NCBI RefSeq assembly: GCF_039652555.1
Contig: NZ_JBDJAF010000001.1
Span: 2,049,439-2,113,438, forward strand
Reading direction: 5' to 3'
Source of the DNA: Parafrigoribacterium mesophilum
Lineage (GTDB): Bacteria > Actinomycetota > Actinomycetes > Actinomycetales > Microbacteriaceae
DNA length: 64,000 bases
Shown here in pieces: positions 19,140 to 27,900 of the stretch; the stretch's first letter is position 1; each line of letters opens with the position of its first letter. The notes below the pieces were generated by a model. The model did not search any database. It had not been told where the DNA came from and was given only the letters and a program-made list of their open reading frames with translations. Position numbers and translations under genes: made by a program.

Positions 19140-19852
19140 AGCGCGTCCACCACGTTCGGCACGATCCGTTGGAACGCCTCGGCGTACTTGATCTCGGCGT
19201 TGCCGGTGACCTTGCGGGCATGGTTGGCGCGCTGTTCCGCACGCTGACCGTAGTATTCGCGCAGGTAGACCTGCGCGGCCATCGCCGCCATCGCCTCGTT
19301 CTTCGAGTCGATGACGCTGGTGATGTCCACGTACACCTGAGGCATGAACCCGCTCAGCTCCGGCTGGTGCGGCTCGAAGACCAGGAATTCGGATGGCTTG
19401 GCGGTACGGAAGCCACTGGCGACCCCGGCACCGGAGGTCAGCAGACGCGCCCGCGCCACGGTCTGGTACGCGACGGGGTGGTCCGGGTTGAACGGGTCCT
19501 TGTCCGGGTGGGTGATCACCACGTTCGGGGCGAAGTCCCGCATCAGCTCGGCCAGCCGGTCGACACGCTCCGGCCCCACCTCGAGCGGGTAGTCACCGAA
19601 GTCGAAGCCCTGGAACGACGCACCGACCGCGTTGGCGGCCTTCTCGGCCTCGCCGTGTCTGATCCGCTTGACGTTCTCCTCCGTCTGACCGGGCTCCTTC
19701 CACAGCGCGCCGGATTCGCCGCGCTCGCCGTAGGAGAGCGCGACGACGATGGCCTCCCCGCCAGCGCTGGTGTGCTTGGCGATGGTGCCGGCGGCGCGCC
19801 AGACGAAGTCCGCGCTGTGAGCGCCGACCACGAGCATCCTGCGGGCGCTCAT
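19136..19852 (-). CDS. PIG-L family hydrolase/hydratase, probable 4-oxalomesaconate hydratase (GalB-like)
   Basis: 238 residues. The usual PIG-L AHPDD metal motif is here AHSADF, and the surrounding VVGAHSADFVWRAAGTIA plus LSYGERGES are, as far as I recall, hallmarks of Pseudomonas GalB, which is a zinc hydratase rather than a deacetylase. A further His cluster, THPDKDPFNPDHP, and FEPHQPE follow. GalB hydrates 4-oxalomesaconate to 4-carboxy-4-hydroxy-2-oxoadipate, exactly the substrate of the adjoining aldolase, so context and motif agree. ATG 19852 overlaps the upstream stop (ATGA). Confidence 0.8.
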   Translation of the reverse strand: MSARRMLVVGAHSADFVWRAAGTIAKHTSAGGEAIVVALSYGERGESGALWKEPGQTEENVKRIRHGEAEKAANAVGASFQGFDFGDYPLEVGPERVDRLAELMRDFAPNVVITHPDKDPFNPDHPVAYQTVARARLLTSGAGVASGFRTAKPSEFLVFEPHQPELSGFMPQVYVDITSVIDSKNEAMAAMAAQVYLREYYGQRAEQRANHARKVTGNAEIKYAEAFQRIVPNVVDAL

Positions 19853-20790
19853 GCTGCCCGTCCCGGAATGTTCGCCGGTGCCGCCATTCGGCGGGTGTTC
19901 AGTACTGCCATTACGTGGATCTCCTCATCGGTAAAGCCGGCTCGGAGGAGTTGGTCGGCCAGTAAGGCCAGCCCGTCCTCGACCGGCGGGTTGAACGGTT
20001 GGCCCAGATCGCTCGACAAGATCGAGTATTCCGGGCCGACCGCGCGAATGTGGTCAAACAGCTCCTCCCACGTCACCTTGCCGGTGTACGGCGTGGTGAA
20101 GCACCGTTCAAGCAGTGCGCCGCGCCCAGCGAGGCGCTGCTGCACGTCGACTGGCAACTGCTGGGAGGTGAACTCCGGATGCGTGACGACGATACGACGG
20201 ATGCCGGCGTCGAGCCCTGCGTCGACGACCGCGACGATCTCGGGCTGGCTGAGGTGCCCGGTGGCGAGCACCATGTCGTGCGCGGCGATCACATCGAGCA
20301 CGTCGCGCACTTCCGGAAGAACGCCGCCCTGGTCGTCGAGCACGGCGATCGCAGGAGCCATGATTCCCTTCGCGGCGAGGTCATCCTGCAACTGCGCCCA
20401 CATCGGCGGGGTGGCGCCCTCAGGCATCTTGGCCCGGCTCCCGCGTTGGTTCAGGCTGTCCACGGTGGGGAACCAGATGGTATTCGCCCCCTGCCGACCG
20501 GCGATCTCGACGGCGACCGGGTTCATTCCGCCCACCGATCCGTTGAGCGTCACCGCTCCGAGCACATCTACCCCGGGGACGACCCCGCGCACGACTTCGG
20601 CGCGTTCGGCCGTGGACACATAGTGCGACTTCAGCACGAACCCGGCCATGCCGACTTCCGCGAACCGCCTGGCCAATGACACGTCGTCGATCCGGCGGGG
20701 CATCACATCCGGTGCGATGTGGACGTGGGTGTCGTAGGCGCCGAGGACCAGGGCGCGGGCGTGGTCACTCGGTACTGGGTGGTCGGTCAT
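19849..20790 (-). CDS. DUF6282 / amidohydrolase-like protein
   Basis: 313 residues, ATG 20790 behind GGGAGG. The N-terminus has YDTHVHIAPD, the HxH metal motif of amidohydrolase-superfamily barrels; later VLATGHLS and IVVTHPEF supply candidate His ligands and ILSSDLGQPFNPP a candidate Asp. Function of the family is not established. Placed between a dehydrogenase and a GalB-like hydratase, it could hydrolyse a cyclic or ester intermediate, for example as LigI does with 2-pyrone-4,6-dicarboxylate; this is inference. Translationally coupled to the hydratase gene. Confidence 0.72.
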   Translation of the reverse strand: MTDHPVPSDHARALVLGAYDTHVHIAPDVMPRRIDDVSLARRFAEVGMAGFVLKSHYVSTAERAEVVRGVVPGVDVLGAVTLNGSVGGMNPVAVEIAGRQGANTIWFPTVDSLNQRGSRAKMPEGATPPMWAQLQDDLAAKGIMAPAIAVLDDQGGVLPEVRDVLDVIAAHDMVLATGHLSQPEIVAVVDAGLDAGIRRIVVTHPEFTSQQLPVDVQQRLAGRGALLERCFTTPYTGKVTWEELFDHIRAVGPEYSILSSDLGQPFNPPVEDGLALLADQLLRAGFTDEEIHVMAVLNTRRMAAPANIPGRAA

Positions 20791-20842
20791 CGTGCCTCCC
20801 AGGCAGGTGAATGTGGCTGTGTTGAATGTGGCCGTGTGCTGG

Positions 20843-21583
20843 TCATGCGGCGCTCGGGCCCGTCGCCACCTGGGACGTGTGCTGGGAGCGCGCCCCCGTG
20901 GTGTCTTTCAACGTCTCGGCGACGTGCGAAAGGTGGATGCGCATGGCCGTTCCGGCGCGCTCCGGGTCGTGCGCGGCGATCGCTTCGACGATTTCGGTGT
21001 GTTCGGCGATGGAATTCTTGGCGCGGCCGACCACAAGTACGGTGCGGTACTGGAAGCGCACCAATTGTGCCCTCAACTCGGCGATGAGTCGGGCCGCGGT
21101 CTGGTTGCGCGAGATCGCGGTCACCGTGGCGTGCAGCTTCGAATTGGTGTCGGAGTAGGTGAGCAGGTCCCCGGAATCCAGGTAGCCGCGCATTTCGACC
21201 AGAAGATTGCGCATGAAGCGGATGTCGTCATCCGTCGCGTGGAGAGCGGCTCCTTGTGCCGCCAGCGATTCCAGCGCCGCGCGGGTTTGGATGATCTCGA
21301 ACGCCTCGGACTCGGACACCATTCGCACCCGGGCTCCTCGATTGAGCTCCCGTATGACGAGCCCCTCGTTCTCCAGCTGGGCGAGGATGATGCGCACCGC
21401 CGCGCGCGACACGCCGAGCGAGTCGATCAGATCCGACTCGACGAGACGCTCGTTCGGCATGACACGCCCCCGCACGATGTCGGCGTGCAGCCGCTGATAG
21501 CCGTCCTTGGTGGAGGACTTGCGCTTCGGCGCGGCGGTGTGCTGCTGACGAGGTGGCAGCTGGTCGTCGGTGAGGGCAGTCAT
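20843..21583 (-). CDS. GntR-family transcriptional regulator (FadR/FCD type)
   Basis: 246 residues: a low-complexity lead, a winged-helix GntR domain (ESDLIDSLGVSRAAVRIILAQLENEGLV) and an all-helical FCD ligand-binding domain (LESLAAQGAALHATDDDI...HATVTAISRN...EHTEIVEAIAAHD) with His/Asp residues typical of metal/carboxylate-binding members. ATG 21583 overlaps the dehydrogenase stop (ATGA), so an in-frame upstream start is rejected. It lies inside the operon it probably controls; a 36-bp interrupted dyad upstream of the first gene is a candidate operator. Confidence 0.88.
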   Translation of the reverse strand: MTALTDDQLPPRQQHTAAPKRKSSTKDGYQRLHADIVRGRVMPNERLVESDLIDSLGVSRAAVRIILAQLENEGLVIRELNRGARVRMVSESEAFEIIQTRAALESLAAQGAALHATDDDIRFMRNLLVEMRGYLDSGDLLTYSDTNSKLHATVTAISRNQTAARLIAELRAQLVRFQYRTVLVVGRAKNSIAEHTEIVEAIAAHDPERAGTAMRIHLSHVAETLKDTTGARSQHTSQVATGPSAA

Positions 21584-22353
21584 GATCGGCCTTCGGCCAG
21601 GCTCGAAAGCCACTTCAGCGCGCCCTCGGTCATCCAACTCGGGCTGCCGAGCTGCTTTACGTACTCCAGGGCATCCGCGATCTCGTGGGTGCGGCGTACC
21701 GCGTGAGTGTGGCTGCCAGTGAAGAGCCGCTCGACCAGCGCATGACCGTCCGGGCCGAGCTCTGCCGCCATCTGGTCGCGAATCCAGGCTTCGTTGCCCG
21801 CCGCGTCTCCGGCAGCGATGGTCTCCAGCACGAGGCCGGCCAGACCTTTCATGAACACGCTGCGCAGCAGCTTCCGGCTGGCCGCGGTTCCCGCCGCACC
21901 CGGGATCACCTCGATGGGGACCTCGAACGGCTTCAGCAGGTCCGCGGTCCGCTGGGCGCCGGTCCCGCTGGTCATCAACGGGGTCTTACTGCCGGCCCGG
22001 TTGACCGGGGCGAGCACCGCGACGTCGGCGAACTGGATGCCGGCGTCCGCGGCCTTCTGCGCGAGGCTCGTCTTCACCGCGGGAGAAGCCGTGTTGAAGT
22101 CGGCGTAGACGGTGGAACCGCCCAGGTAGGGGATCACGGCGTCGGCGACCGGGGTGGATGCCGAGGCCCCCACCAGGCTGATCACGAGGTCGGCCGCGTC
22201 CACGGCGGTGACGATGTCATCAAACTGCGGGATCGAGCCGTCCGAAATAGTGACGTAGGGGTCGTAGCCGCGCACGACGGCTCCTGACTCCAGAAGCCCC
22301 GTGGCGTAAAGCTTGCCCGCCTCGCCTAATCCCACGACGGTGACAGTGGTCAC
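21580..22353 (-). CDS. NAD(P)-dependent dehydrogenase (6-phosphogluconate-dehydrogenase-like, DUF1932)
   Basis: 257 residues. N-terminal Rossmann motif VTVVGLGEAGKLYATGLLESG and a DLVISLVGASAST segment, followed by a C-terminal all-helical DUF1932-type domain (RSVFMKGLAGLVLETIAAGDAAG, with the K conserved in beta-hydroxyacid dehydrogenases). GTG 22353 has a GAGGAGG ribosome site. First gene of the operon. Likely oxidises or reduces a hydroxy- or oxo-acid intermediate; the exact substrate is not readable. Confidence 0.8.
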   Translation of the reverse strand: MTTVTVVGLGEAGKLYATGLLESGAVVRGYDPYVTISDGSIPQFDDIVTAVDAADLVISLVGASASTPVADAVIPYLGGSTVYADFNTASPAVKTSLAQKAADAGIQFADVAVLAPVNRAGSKTPLMTSGTGAQRTADLLKPFEVPIEVIPGAAGTAASRKLLRSVFMKGLAGLVLETIAAGDAAGNEAWIRDQMAAELGPDGHALVERLFTGSHTHAVRRTHEIADALEYVKQLGSPSWMTEGALKWLSSLAEGRS

Positions 22354-22374
22354 GCGACCTCCTCGGTCAACAGC

Positions 22375-22410
22375 ATTGTTGAAAATCGAGTGTACAGGAT
22401 TATTAACAAT
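22375..22410 (-). promoter_or_regulatory. candidate GntR operator upstream of the GalB/GalC-like operon
   Basis: Interrupted dyad ATTGTT (22375-22380) ... AACAAT (22405-22410) with a TGTACA near its centre, in an AT-rich patch 22-57 bp upstream of the GTG start. A FadR-type regulator is encoded in the same operon. Operator assignment is inferred from position and symmetry. Confidence 0.45.
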
Positions 22411-22422
22411 CCGGCCCCCTCA

Positions 22423-22537
22423 TGCCCTTTCATTATTCAGGAGGCTGTGTGACGGGTGAGGTGTACGAGGCAAACGTGACCACGTCCGGCAACTCCTGCC
22501 ACGTCCGTCACACGACGTCCTGAATAATGAAAGGGCA
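22423..22537. repeat. palindromic element family B, copy 1 (115 nt)
   Basis: Perfect 20-bp inverted ends TGCCCTTTCATTATTCAGGA (22423-22442) and its complement (22518-22537). Inside, GTGTGACGG pairs with CCGTCACAC to extend the stem. Lies upstream of the dehydrogenase operon promoter and after the DedA gene. A related copy is at 54685-54820. Confidence 0.85.
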
Positions 22538-22564
22538 CGGATGGTGGGTGCCGGGTGCCGGAGG

Positions 22565-23194
22565 CTACAGGGCGGTGCGGTTGCGACGCCAGCTCACGAC
22601 GCCGGCGATGATCGACGCGAGAATGAACGCTCCGCCGACCAAATAGGCCGAAGACTTGACGCTCGGGATGGTGGCGGCGAAGTAGCCGGTGACCGTGATC
22701 AGCACGCCCCACGCGAGCGCGCCGACGAGGTTCGCCGCCAGGAACCGGTAGTAGTTCATCCGGGCGATGCCGGCGATCGCCGGCACGAAGACACGCCCCC
22801 ACGGGATGAAGCGGGCCACCACCACCGCCCACCAGCCCAGGTCGTCGTAGAACTTCTCCGATTTGGCGACGGCCGACGCGATCCAACCGCCCTTCCGGCG
22901 GTCGAGGTACGGGCGGCCGTAGTGACGTCCGAGGACGAAGCCGAGCTGGTCCCCAAGAAACGCCGCCACACCGACCCCGACGGCCAGCACCCAGATATCG
23001 ACGCCGTCGGCCCTGGCGGCGATCAGTCCGGCGGCGAACAGCAGGGAATCGCCGGTGATGAACGGGATGAACACTCCGACGAAGAGCCCGGTGCCGGAGA
23101 ATACAAGACCCCAGACGATGAGATAGAAGACAATCGGGCCGAACGTCGTGAGCCAGTCGGACGCCTGACCGTCTAGCGCGGCGAGTGGAAGCAT
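22565..23194 (-). CDS. DedA family membrane protein
   Basis: 209 residues with ATG 23194 behind AGGAGAG. About five hydrophobic segments; the DedA/SNARE-assoc core is clear: FIPFITGDSLLFAAG, FLGDQLGFVLGRHYGRP, and VARFIPWGRVFVPAIAGIARM with the conserved R-F-x-P-x-x-R and G. DedA proteins act in lipid (C55-P or PE) transport across the membrane and in membrane homeostasis. The acidic and arginine residues important in the family appear intact. Confidence 0.9.
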   Translation of the reverse strand: MLPLAALDGQASDWLTTFGPIVFYLIVWGLVFSGTGLFVGVFIPFITGDSLLFAAGLIAARADGVDIWVLAVGVGVAAFLGDQLGFVLGRHYGRPYLDRRKGGWIASAVAKSEKFYDDLGWWAVVVARFIPWGRVFVPAIAGIARMNYYRFLAANLVGALAWGVLITVTGYFAATIPSVKSSAYLVGGAFILASIIAGVVSWRRNRTAL

Positions 23195-23261
23195 CCGGCT
23201 CTCCTGACTGCGTGAGTGTGTCGAGCAGGTCTCGGGCGGTGGTCGGGGCGCCCTGGTCCGG

Positions 23262-24038
23262 TTAGGGCTCCGGCCTGTACACGCCCCTGTTGGTCTGCGA
23301 TCGGGCGGCCTGGGCCGCGGAACGCTCAGCGAGACGGTGCCGCACGTCCGCTTCTGCCGCCTCGATGACCGCGGCGTCAAGCGGGGCGTTGGTGTGCTCG
23401 TTGGTGCCGTGGTACTTCTCGATGTACGCATCCAGTGCCGGGCCTGACTCCCACGAGGTGATCAGGCTGTACCGGGGCTGCGGTCCCGGATGCCAGGTGG
23501 CATGCCAGAAGCGCTGCGTGTCGATGACGACCTGTGCGCCGGCCGGCAGCGCGATGCGGATCTCGGTGCTCGGGTCGAAGCGACTCTCGCGCAGCACGAA
23601 GTACGAGCCGGCGTCATCCGTGAGGTTGAAGAACCCGCGGACGATCCAGCCGCTGCCGTCGGGGTTCAGTCGGTTGTTGTCGTCCTGGTGCAGGTTGTAG
23701 AGGGCGTCCGCGTACTGGTTGGGCTGCAGCTCGATGACCCGGCAGCGTCCGACGTTGGCGCCGGGCTCCTGCGCGCGGCGGGCTAGTTGTGGTGCCTTGG
23801 CTACCTGCGCGTCGATCCACACGCCGTCCTTGTCGGCACGGGGCGGCTGGTGGTTCCAGAATCCGTTGACGTCCATTTCACCGTCGGCGCTGGTGAGCGG
23901 CGCGAAGCGGGTGTCCCCGGATGATTTCCAATCGACATACTCGAGGTCGAGCCATTCCCTGGGGTCGGCGTCCTGATGGTACCGGTCCAGGATCACGAAG
24001 CCCTTCTCGGCGAGGAGTGCTGATGTGGTGTAGCTCAT
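23262..24038 (-). CDS. phytanoyl-CoA-dioxygenase-like Fe(II) oxygenase
   Basis: 258 residues. A candidate 2-His-1-Asp iron site is visible: LHQDDNN (His-x-Asp), then DTQRFWHATWH followed by PRYSLITSWES, whose Arg would bind 2-oxoglutarate. The FNLTDDAGSYFVLRESR strand fits a jelly-roll core. Substrate unknown; homologues with this spacing occur in Microbacteriaceae, often unannotated. A likely DtxR/IdeR iron box lies 31 bp upstream of ATG 24038, so expression is probably iron-dependent, which suits an iron enzyme or a siderophore-related hydroxylation. Confidence 0.65.
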   Translation of the reverse strand: MSYTTSALLAEKGFVILDRYHQDADPREWLDLEYVDWKSSGDTRFAPLTSADGEMDVNGFWNHQPPRADKDGVWIDAQVAKAPQLARRAQEPGANVGRCRVIELQPNQYADALYNLHQDDNNRLNPDGSGWIVRGFFNLTDDAGSYFVLRESRFDPSTEIRIALPAGAQVVIDTQRFWHATWHPGPQPRYSLITSWESGPALDAYIEKYHGTNEHTNAPLDAAVIEAAEADVRHRLAERSAAQAARSQTNRGVYRPEP

Positions 24039-24068
24039 GTGAGCCCTTTCGGTGACGGAATGGCAAGC

Positions 24069-24087
24069 TCAACTTAGGCAACCCTAA
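24069..24087 (-). promoter_or_regulatory. candidate iron box (DtxR/IdeR type)
   Basis: Read on the minus strand: TTAGGGTTGCCTAAGTTGA, which keeps both half-site cores (TTAGG and GCCTAA) of the IdeR/DtxR consensus TTAGGTTAGCCTAACCTAA, with the left half strong and the far right degenerate. It sits 31 bp before the oxygenase start. Confidence 0.5.
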
Positions 24088-24125
24088 CACCGGGAATACC
24101 ATCGCTCTAAGACCCAGGGCCCCGG

Positions 24126-24893
24126 TTACTGCTGGCAGTGCGGGCACCAGTAGGTGTCCCGCGGCGGCTCGCCGACGCTGCCGTGCCGGATAGTGGTGCC
24201 ACAGCGCAGGCAGGGTTGCCCCGCGCGGCCGTACACCCAGGCCGTGTCGCCCCGCAGTTTGCCCGTGGTGGTGCGTGCGGTGCGACTCTTGTTGGCGTTG
24301 ATCAGCCGGTGAGCGAGGTCGATCAGCCGTTCCGGCTCGTTCACTTGGCCGACCGGCCGGGTCGGCAGCACCCCGCGCAGGAAGCACAGTTCGTTGCGGT
24401 AGACGTTGCCCAAACCGGCCATCACTCTCTGATCGAGCAGGGCGGCGCCCACCGGCGCATCCGGTGCCGCCAGCAGCTGCTCCAGCGCGAGTCGCGCGTT
24501 CCAGTCCGACCCGAGCAGATCCGGGCCCAGGTGCCCGACCACGCTGTCCTCGGCGTGCCGCGGCACCACTTCGACAATGCCCAGTTGGAAACCGACCGTC
24601 TGCCATTCCGTATTCGCCAGGATGATGCGGGCCTGCCATTCCGGGCGCCTCCACCGGGTGTCGGGTCGGTAGATGTGCCACGAGCCCTCCATCTTCAGGT
24701 GCGTGTGAATGGTGAAGTCTCCCACTCGAGTGAGCAGATGTTTGCCGCGGCTGATTACCTCGTCCACGCGCTCGCCGGTCAGATCCACCGTGGCGAATGC
24801 GGGCACCCGGATGTCGCAGCGCACGAGCGTGCGCCCGGCTAGCACCGCGTTCAGGTTCTGGGCGGTGAGGTAGACGTTGTCCCCTTCAGGCAC
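24126..24893 (-). CDS. Nei/Fpg-family DNA glycosylase (endonuclease VIII type)
   Basis: 255 residues from GTG 24893. Mature N-terminus PEGDNVY provides the catalytic Pro and Glu of this base-excision family; the C-terminus has a zinc finger, CLRCGTTIRHG...TYWCPHCQQ. The H2TH region VGAALLDQRVMAGLGNVYRNELCF is intact. Removes oxidised pyrimidines and cleaves the abasic site. Most similar in style to actinobacterial Nei2. Starts 9 bp after the helicase stop on the same strand, so the two repair genes form an operon. Confidence 0.9.
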   Translation of the reverse strand: MPEGDNVYLTAQNLNAVLAGRTLVRCDIRVPAFATVDLTGERVDEVISRGKHLLTRVGDFTIHTHLKMEGSWHIYRPDTRWRRPEWQARIILANTEWQTVGFQLGIVEVVPRHAEDSVVGHLGPDLLGSDWNARLALEQLLAAPDAPVGAALLDQRVMAGLGNVYRNELCFLRGVLPTRPVGQVNEPERLIDLAHRLINANKSRTARTTTGKLRGDTAWVYGRAGQPCLRCGTTIRHGSVGEPPRDTYWCPHCQQ

Positions 24894-24902
24894 GGATGCG
24901 CC

Positions 24903-27900
24903 TCACGCCCTCAGCCGCAGACCCTGCGGGGTGGTGCTGAATCCGGCCCGCATCAGCGCATCGCCGAGCGCGGTGCCGATGATGAAGACGCCGTCGACGC
25001 GTTCGACGCGCAGGTTGCCGCCCGAGCTCAGCACCACCGCGGCCAGCGCGTCGGCGGCGACCGGCAGCACCTCGTCGCCGAGACCGAAGGTGAGCACGCT
25101 CTTACCGCCGCGCTCGACGTAGAAGGCAAGTGCTCCGTCGACGAGGACCACCAGCGCGCCGGCCTTGCGTCCTGGGCGGTGGCCGCGCTTGTCCGGTGCG
25201 CCGTCGACCGAGTCGCTGGCGTGCGGGTCCGCGTTCGTTTTGGTGGCGGGGGGCCAGGGCAATGCCGCGCCGTACGGGTTCGCCGGGTCGGTGGCCGCCA
25301 GCGCCAGCGCCGCCGGCGGTTCGGTCGAATCCACCTCGCGGGTGAAACTTCTGAGCCGGTCCACGGTGGCGCCGGTCGCGAACTGGGCGGCACCGAGACC
25401 CTCGATGAAGTAGCCGCGCCGGGCCCTGCCGCTCTCCTCGAACCGGCTCAGCACCCGGTACACCTGGGCGAACCCGCCGGGAATCCCTTCGCCCGCCACT
25501 GCTCCACGGGTGACCACGCCGTGCCGAGCCAGCAGCGCCTCGGCGGTCGCAAGAGCGCGCACCGTCGCATCCGGTTCCACAGCCGGAAGCAGCGACCAGC
25601 GGCCTCCGGCGCTCGGCCGGCCGGACTGACGCGGCAGGCCGGCCCGGGCCCGGGCCCGGCCGCGGAACGTGCGCGAGTGCGGCGCGGCACGACCGCGGCT
25701 GCCCAGGTGCGCACGCAACGGCGCCAGCGTGTCGTTGGTGATCCGGCCGGCCCACACCAGATCCCACAGGGCACTCAGCAGGGCACTGTCGTCGGTGCTG
25801 CCGATCGCGGCTCCGAGTTGCCGGAAGAAGTAGGCCCCGCCTCCCGCCAACGCCGCGAGCACGTCCCGCTCGAGCGCGGGGTCGGCGAGGACACTGTCGG
25901 CGAGGGATCCGGATGCCGCGTGGTCGGGATCCGAAACCGCGAGGGTGAGCGGCGCGTTCTCGGCCAGATGCAGGCTGATCCAGCCGTCGTTGCCGGGCAG
26001 CGACCCGTTGCCGGACCAGAGCACCTCACCGGTGGTGGTGAGTTGATCGAGCATCGCGGGAGAGTAGTCGCGCACGCGTGCGGGCAGGATCAGGCTTTCC
26101 CATGCCGAGGCCGGCAGCGGCACGCCTGCGAGTTGGTCGACGACGTGGGCCACGCCATCCAGTCCCTTGAGATAGGTGCTGTGCGGCCCGCCAACATTGT
26201 GCCAGGCGGGCAGGAAGCGGCCCAGAGTGGCGGCGTCAACCGGCTCCACCTCGTGACGCAGTGCCGCCAGTGATCTGCTGCGTAGGCGGCGCAGCACTTC
26301 CACGTCGCACCACTCGCTGCCGGAGGCGCCTGGCCGGAATTCGCCCTCGACTACCCGCCGCTCGCCGGCGAGGCGCCGGAGCGTGTCGAGCACGACGGCG
26401 GTGCCGAGCCCGAACCGTGCCGCGACAGCGGAGACCGTGAACGGACCGTGGGTGCGCGCGTAACGGCCGACGAGGTCGCCGAGCGGGTCGGTGACCGGCT
26501 CGACGAAGGCGGTCGGGATGCCGATCGGCAGCGGGGTGCCGAGGGCGTCGCGCAACCGGGAGGCGTCTTCGATGCCGGCCCAGCGGCCTTCGCCGGCGAT
26601 CGTGGTGGCGAAGACCCGATTGGCGTGGGCGAGCCGCTCGAGCGGGGAGTCGGGGGGCTCCCTTCGAGACGCGTGCTCGTTCCTCGCGCGCTCCTCAGGG
26701 AGCGACGTGTGCTCGTTCCTCGCGCGCTCCTCAGGGAGCGACGCGGATTCGCTCCCTGAGGAAGGCGCTCTAGCGCCTGTCTCGAAGGGCTCGAAGGGAG
26801 CCCGGTCAGCAGGAAACACCCCCGGCACCGTGCGCTGCGCGATCTCGGCGGTGGTCAGCGGTCCGAGCAGCCGCAGCAGGTCGACGATCCCCTCGGCGTC
26901 TCGCGCCCGCCGGTCCGGGGCCAGGCGCTGCAGTTCCAGCTCGGTCTGCTCGATCACCGCCTCGTCCAGCAGCTCCCGCAGTTCCGCGCGGCCCAGCAAC
27001 TCGGCCAGCAACGTGGGGTCCAGCGACAGCGCGGCGGCCCGCCGTTCCGCCAGTGGCGAGTCGCCCTCGTACATGAACGCGGCAACGTAGCCGAACAGCA
27101 GGGACCGCGCGAACGGTGACGCCTGCTCGGTCTCGACCTCTACGACACGGATGCGCCGGCTCTCGATTTCGCGCGCCAATTCGGTCAGCGCGGGCAGGTC
27201 GTAGACATCCTGCAGCACCTCGCGCACCGTCTCCAGCACGATCGGAAAGCTCGGGTACTTCGCGGCGACCGCGAGCAGCTGCGCGGAGCGTTGCCGTTGC
27301 TGCCAGAGCGGCGACCGTCGCCCCGGGTTGTAGCGGGGCAGCAGCAGCGCCCGCGCCGCGCATTCCCGGAACCGGGAGGCGAACAGCGCGGAGCCGCCGA
27401 CCTCCTCGGTGACGATGTCGCGCAGCTCGTCGGAGGGGAACAGGAACAGGTCGGCGCCGGGTGGTTCGGCATCCGTGTCCGGGATGCGCAGCACCACCCC
27501 GTCGTCGCTGGCCATGGCGGAGCCGTCCGTGCCGTATTTTTCCCGGATGCGCGCGCCGATCGCCAGCGCCCACGGCGCGTGCACACGCATGCCGTACGGG
27601 GAATGCATGACGACGCGCCAGTCGCCGAGTTCGTCGCGGAAGCGCTCAACGACCAGGGTGCGGTCAGTGGGAACGTGACCGGTCGCCTTCCGCTGGTCCT
27701 CGACGAAGGCGAGCAGGTTGTTCACCGCCAGATCGTCCAGGCCGCCGACGGCGGCGCGGGCGCGAGCGTCCTCCTCCGACGAGGAAGCAACCTCCCGGAT
27801 GTACGAACCGATCGCGCGGCCGAGTTCCGCCGGGCGGCCGATGCCGTCGCCCTTCCAGAACGGTACCCGGCCCGGCTGCCCGAACGCCGGAGTGACCAGG

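Noticed and set aside
19136..19852. PIG-L protein as a GlcNAc deacetylase of mycothiol synthesis (MshB/Mca type)
   Set aside because: The AHPDD motif is replaced by AHSADF, and the neighbours are aldolase and hydrolase rather than thiol-synthesis genes.
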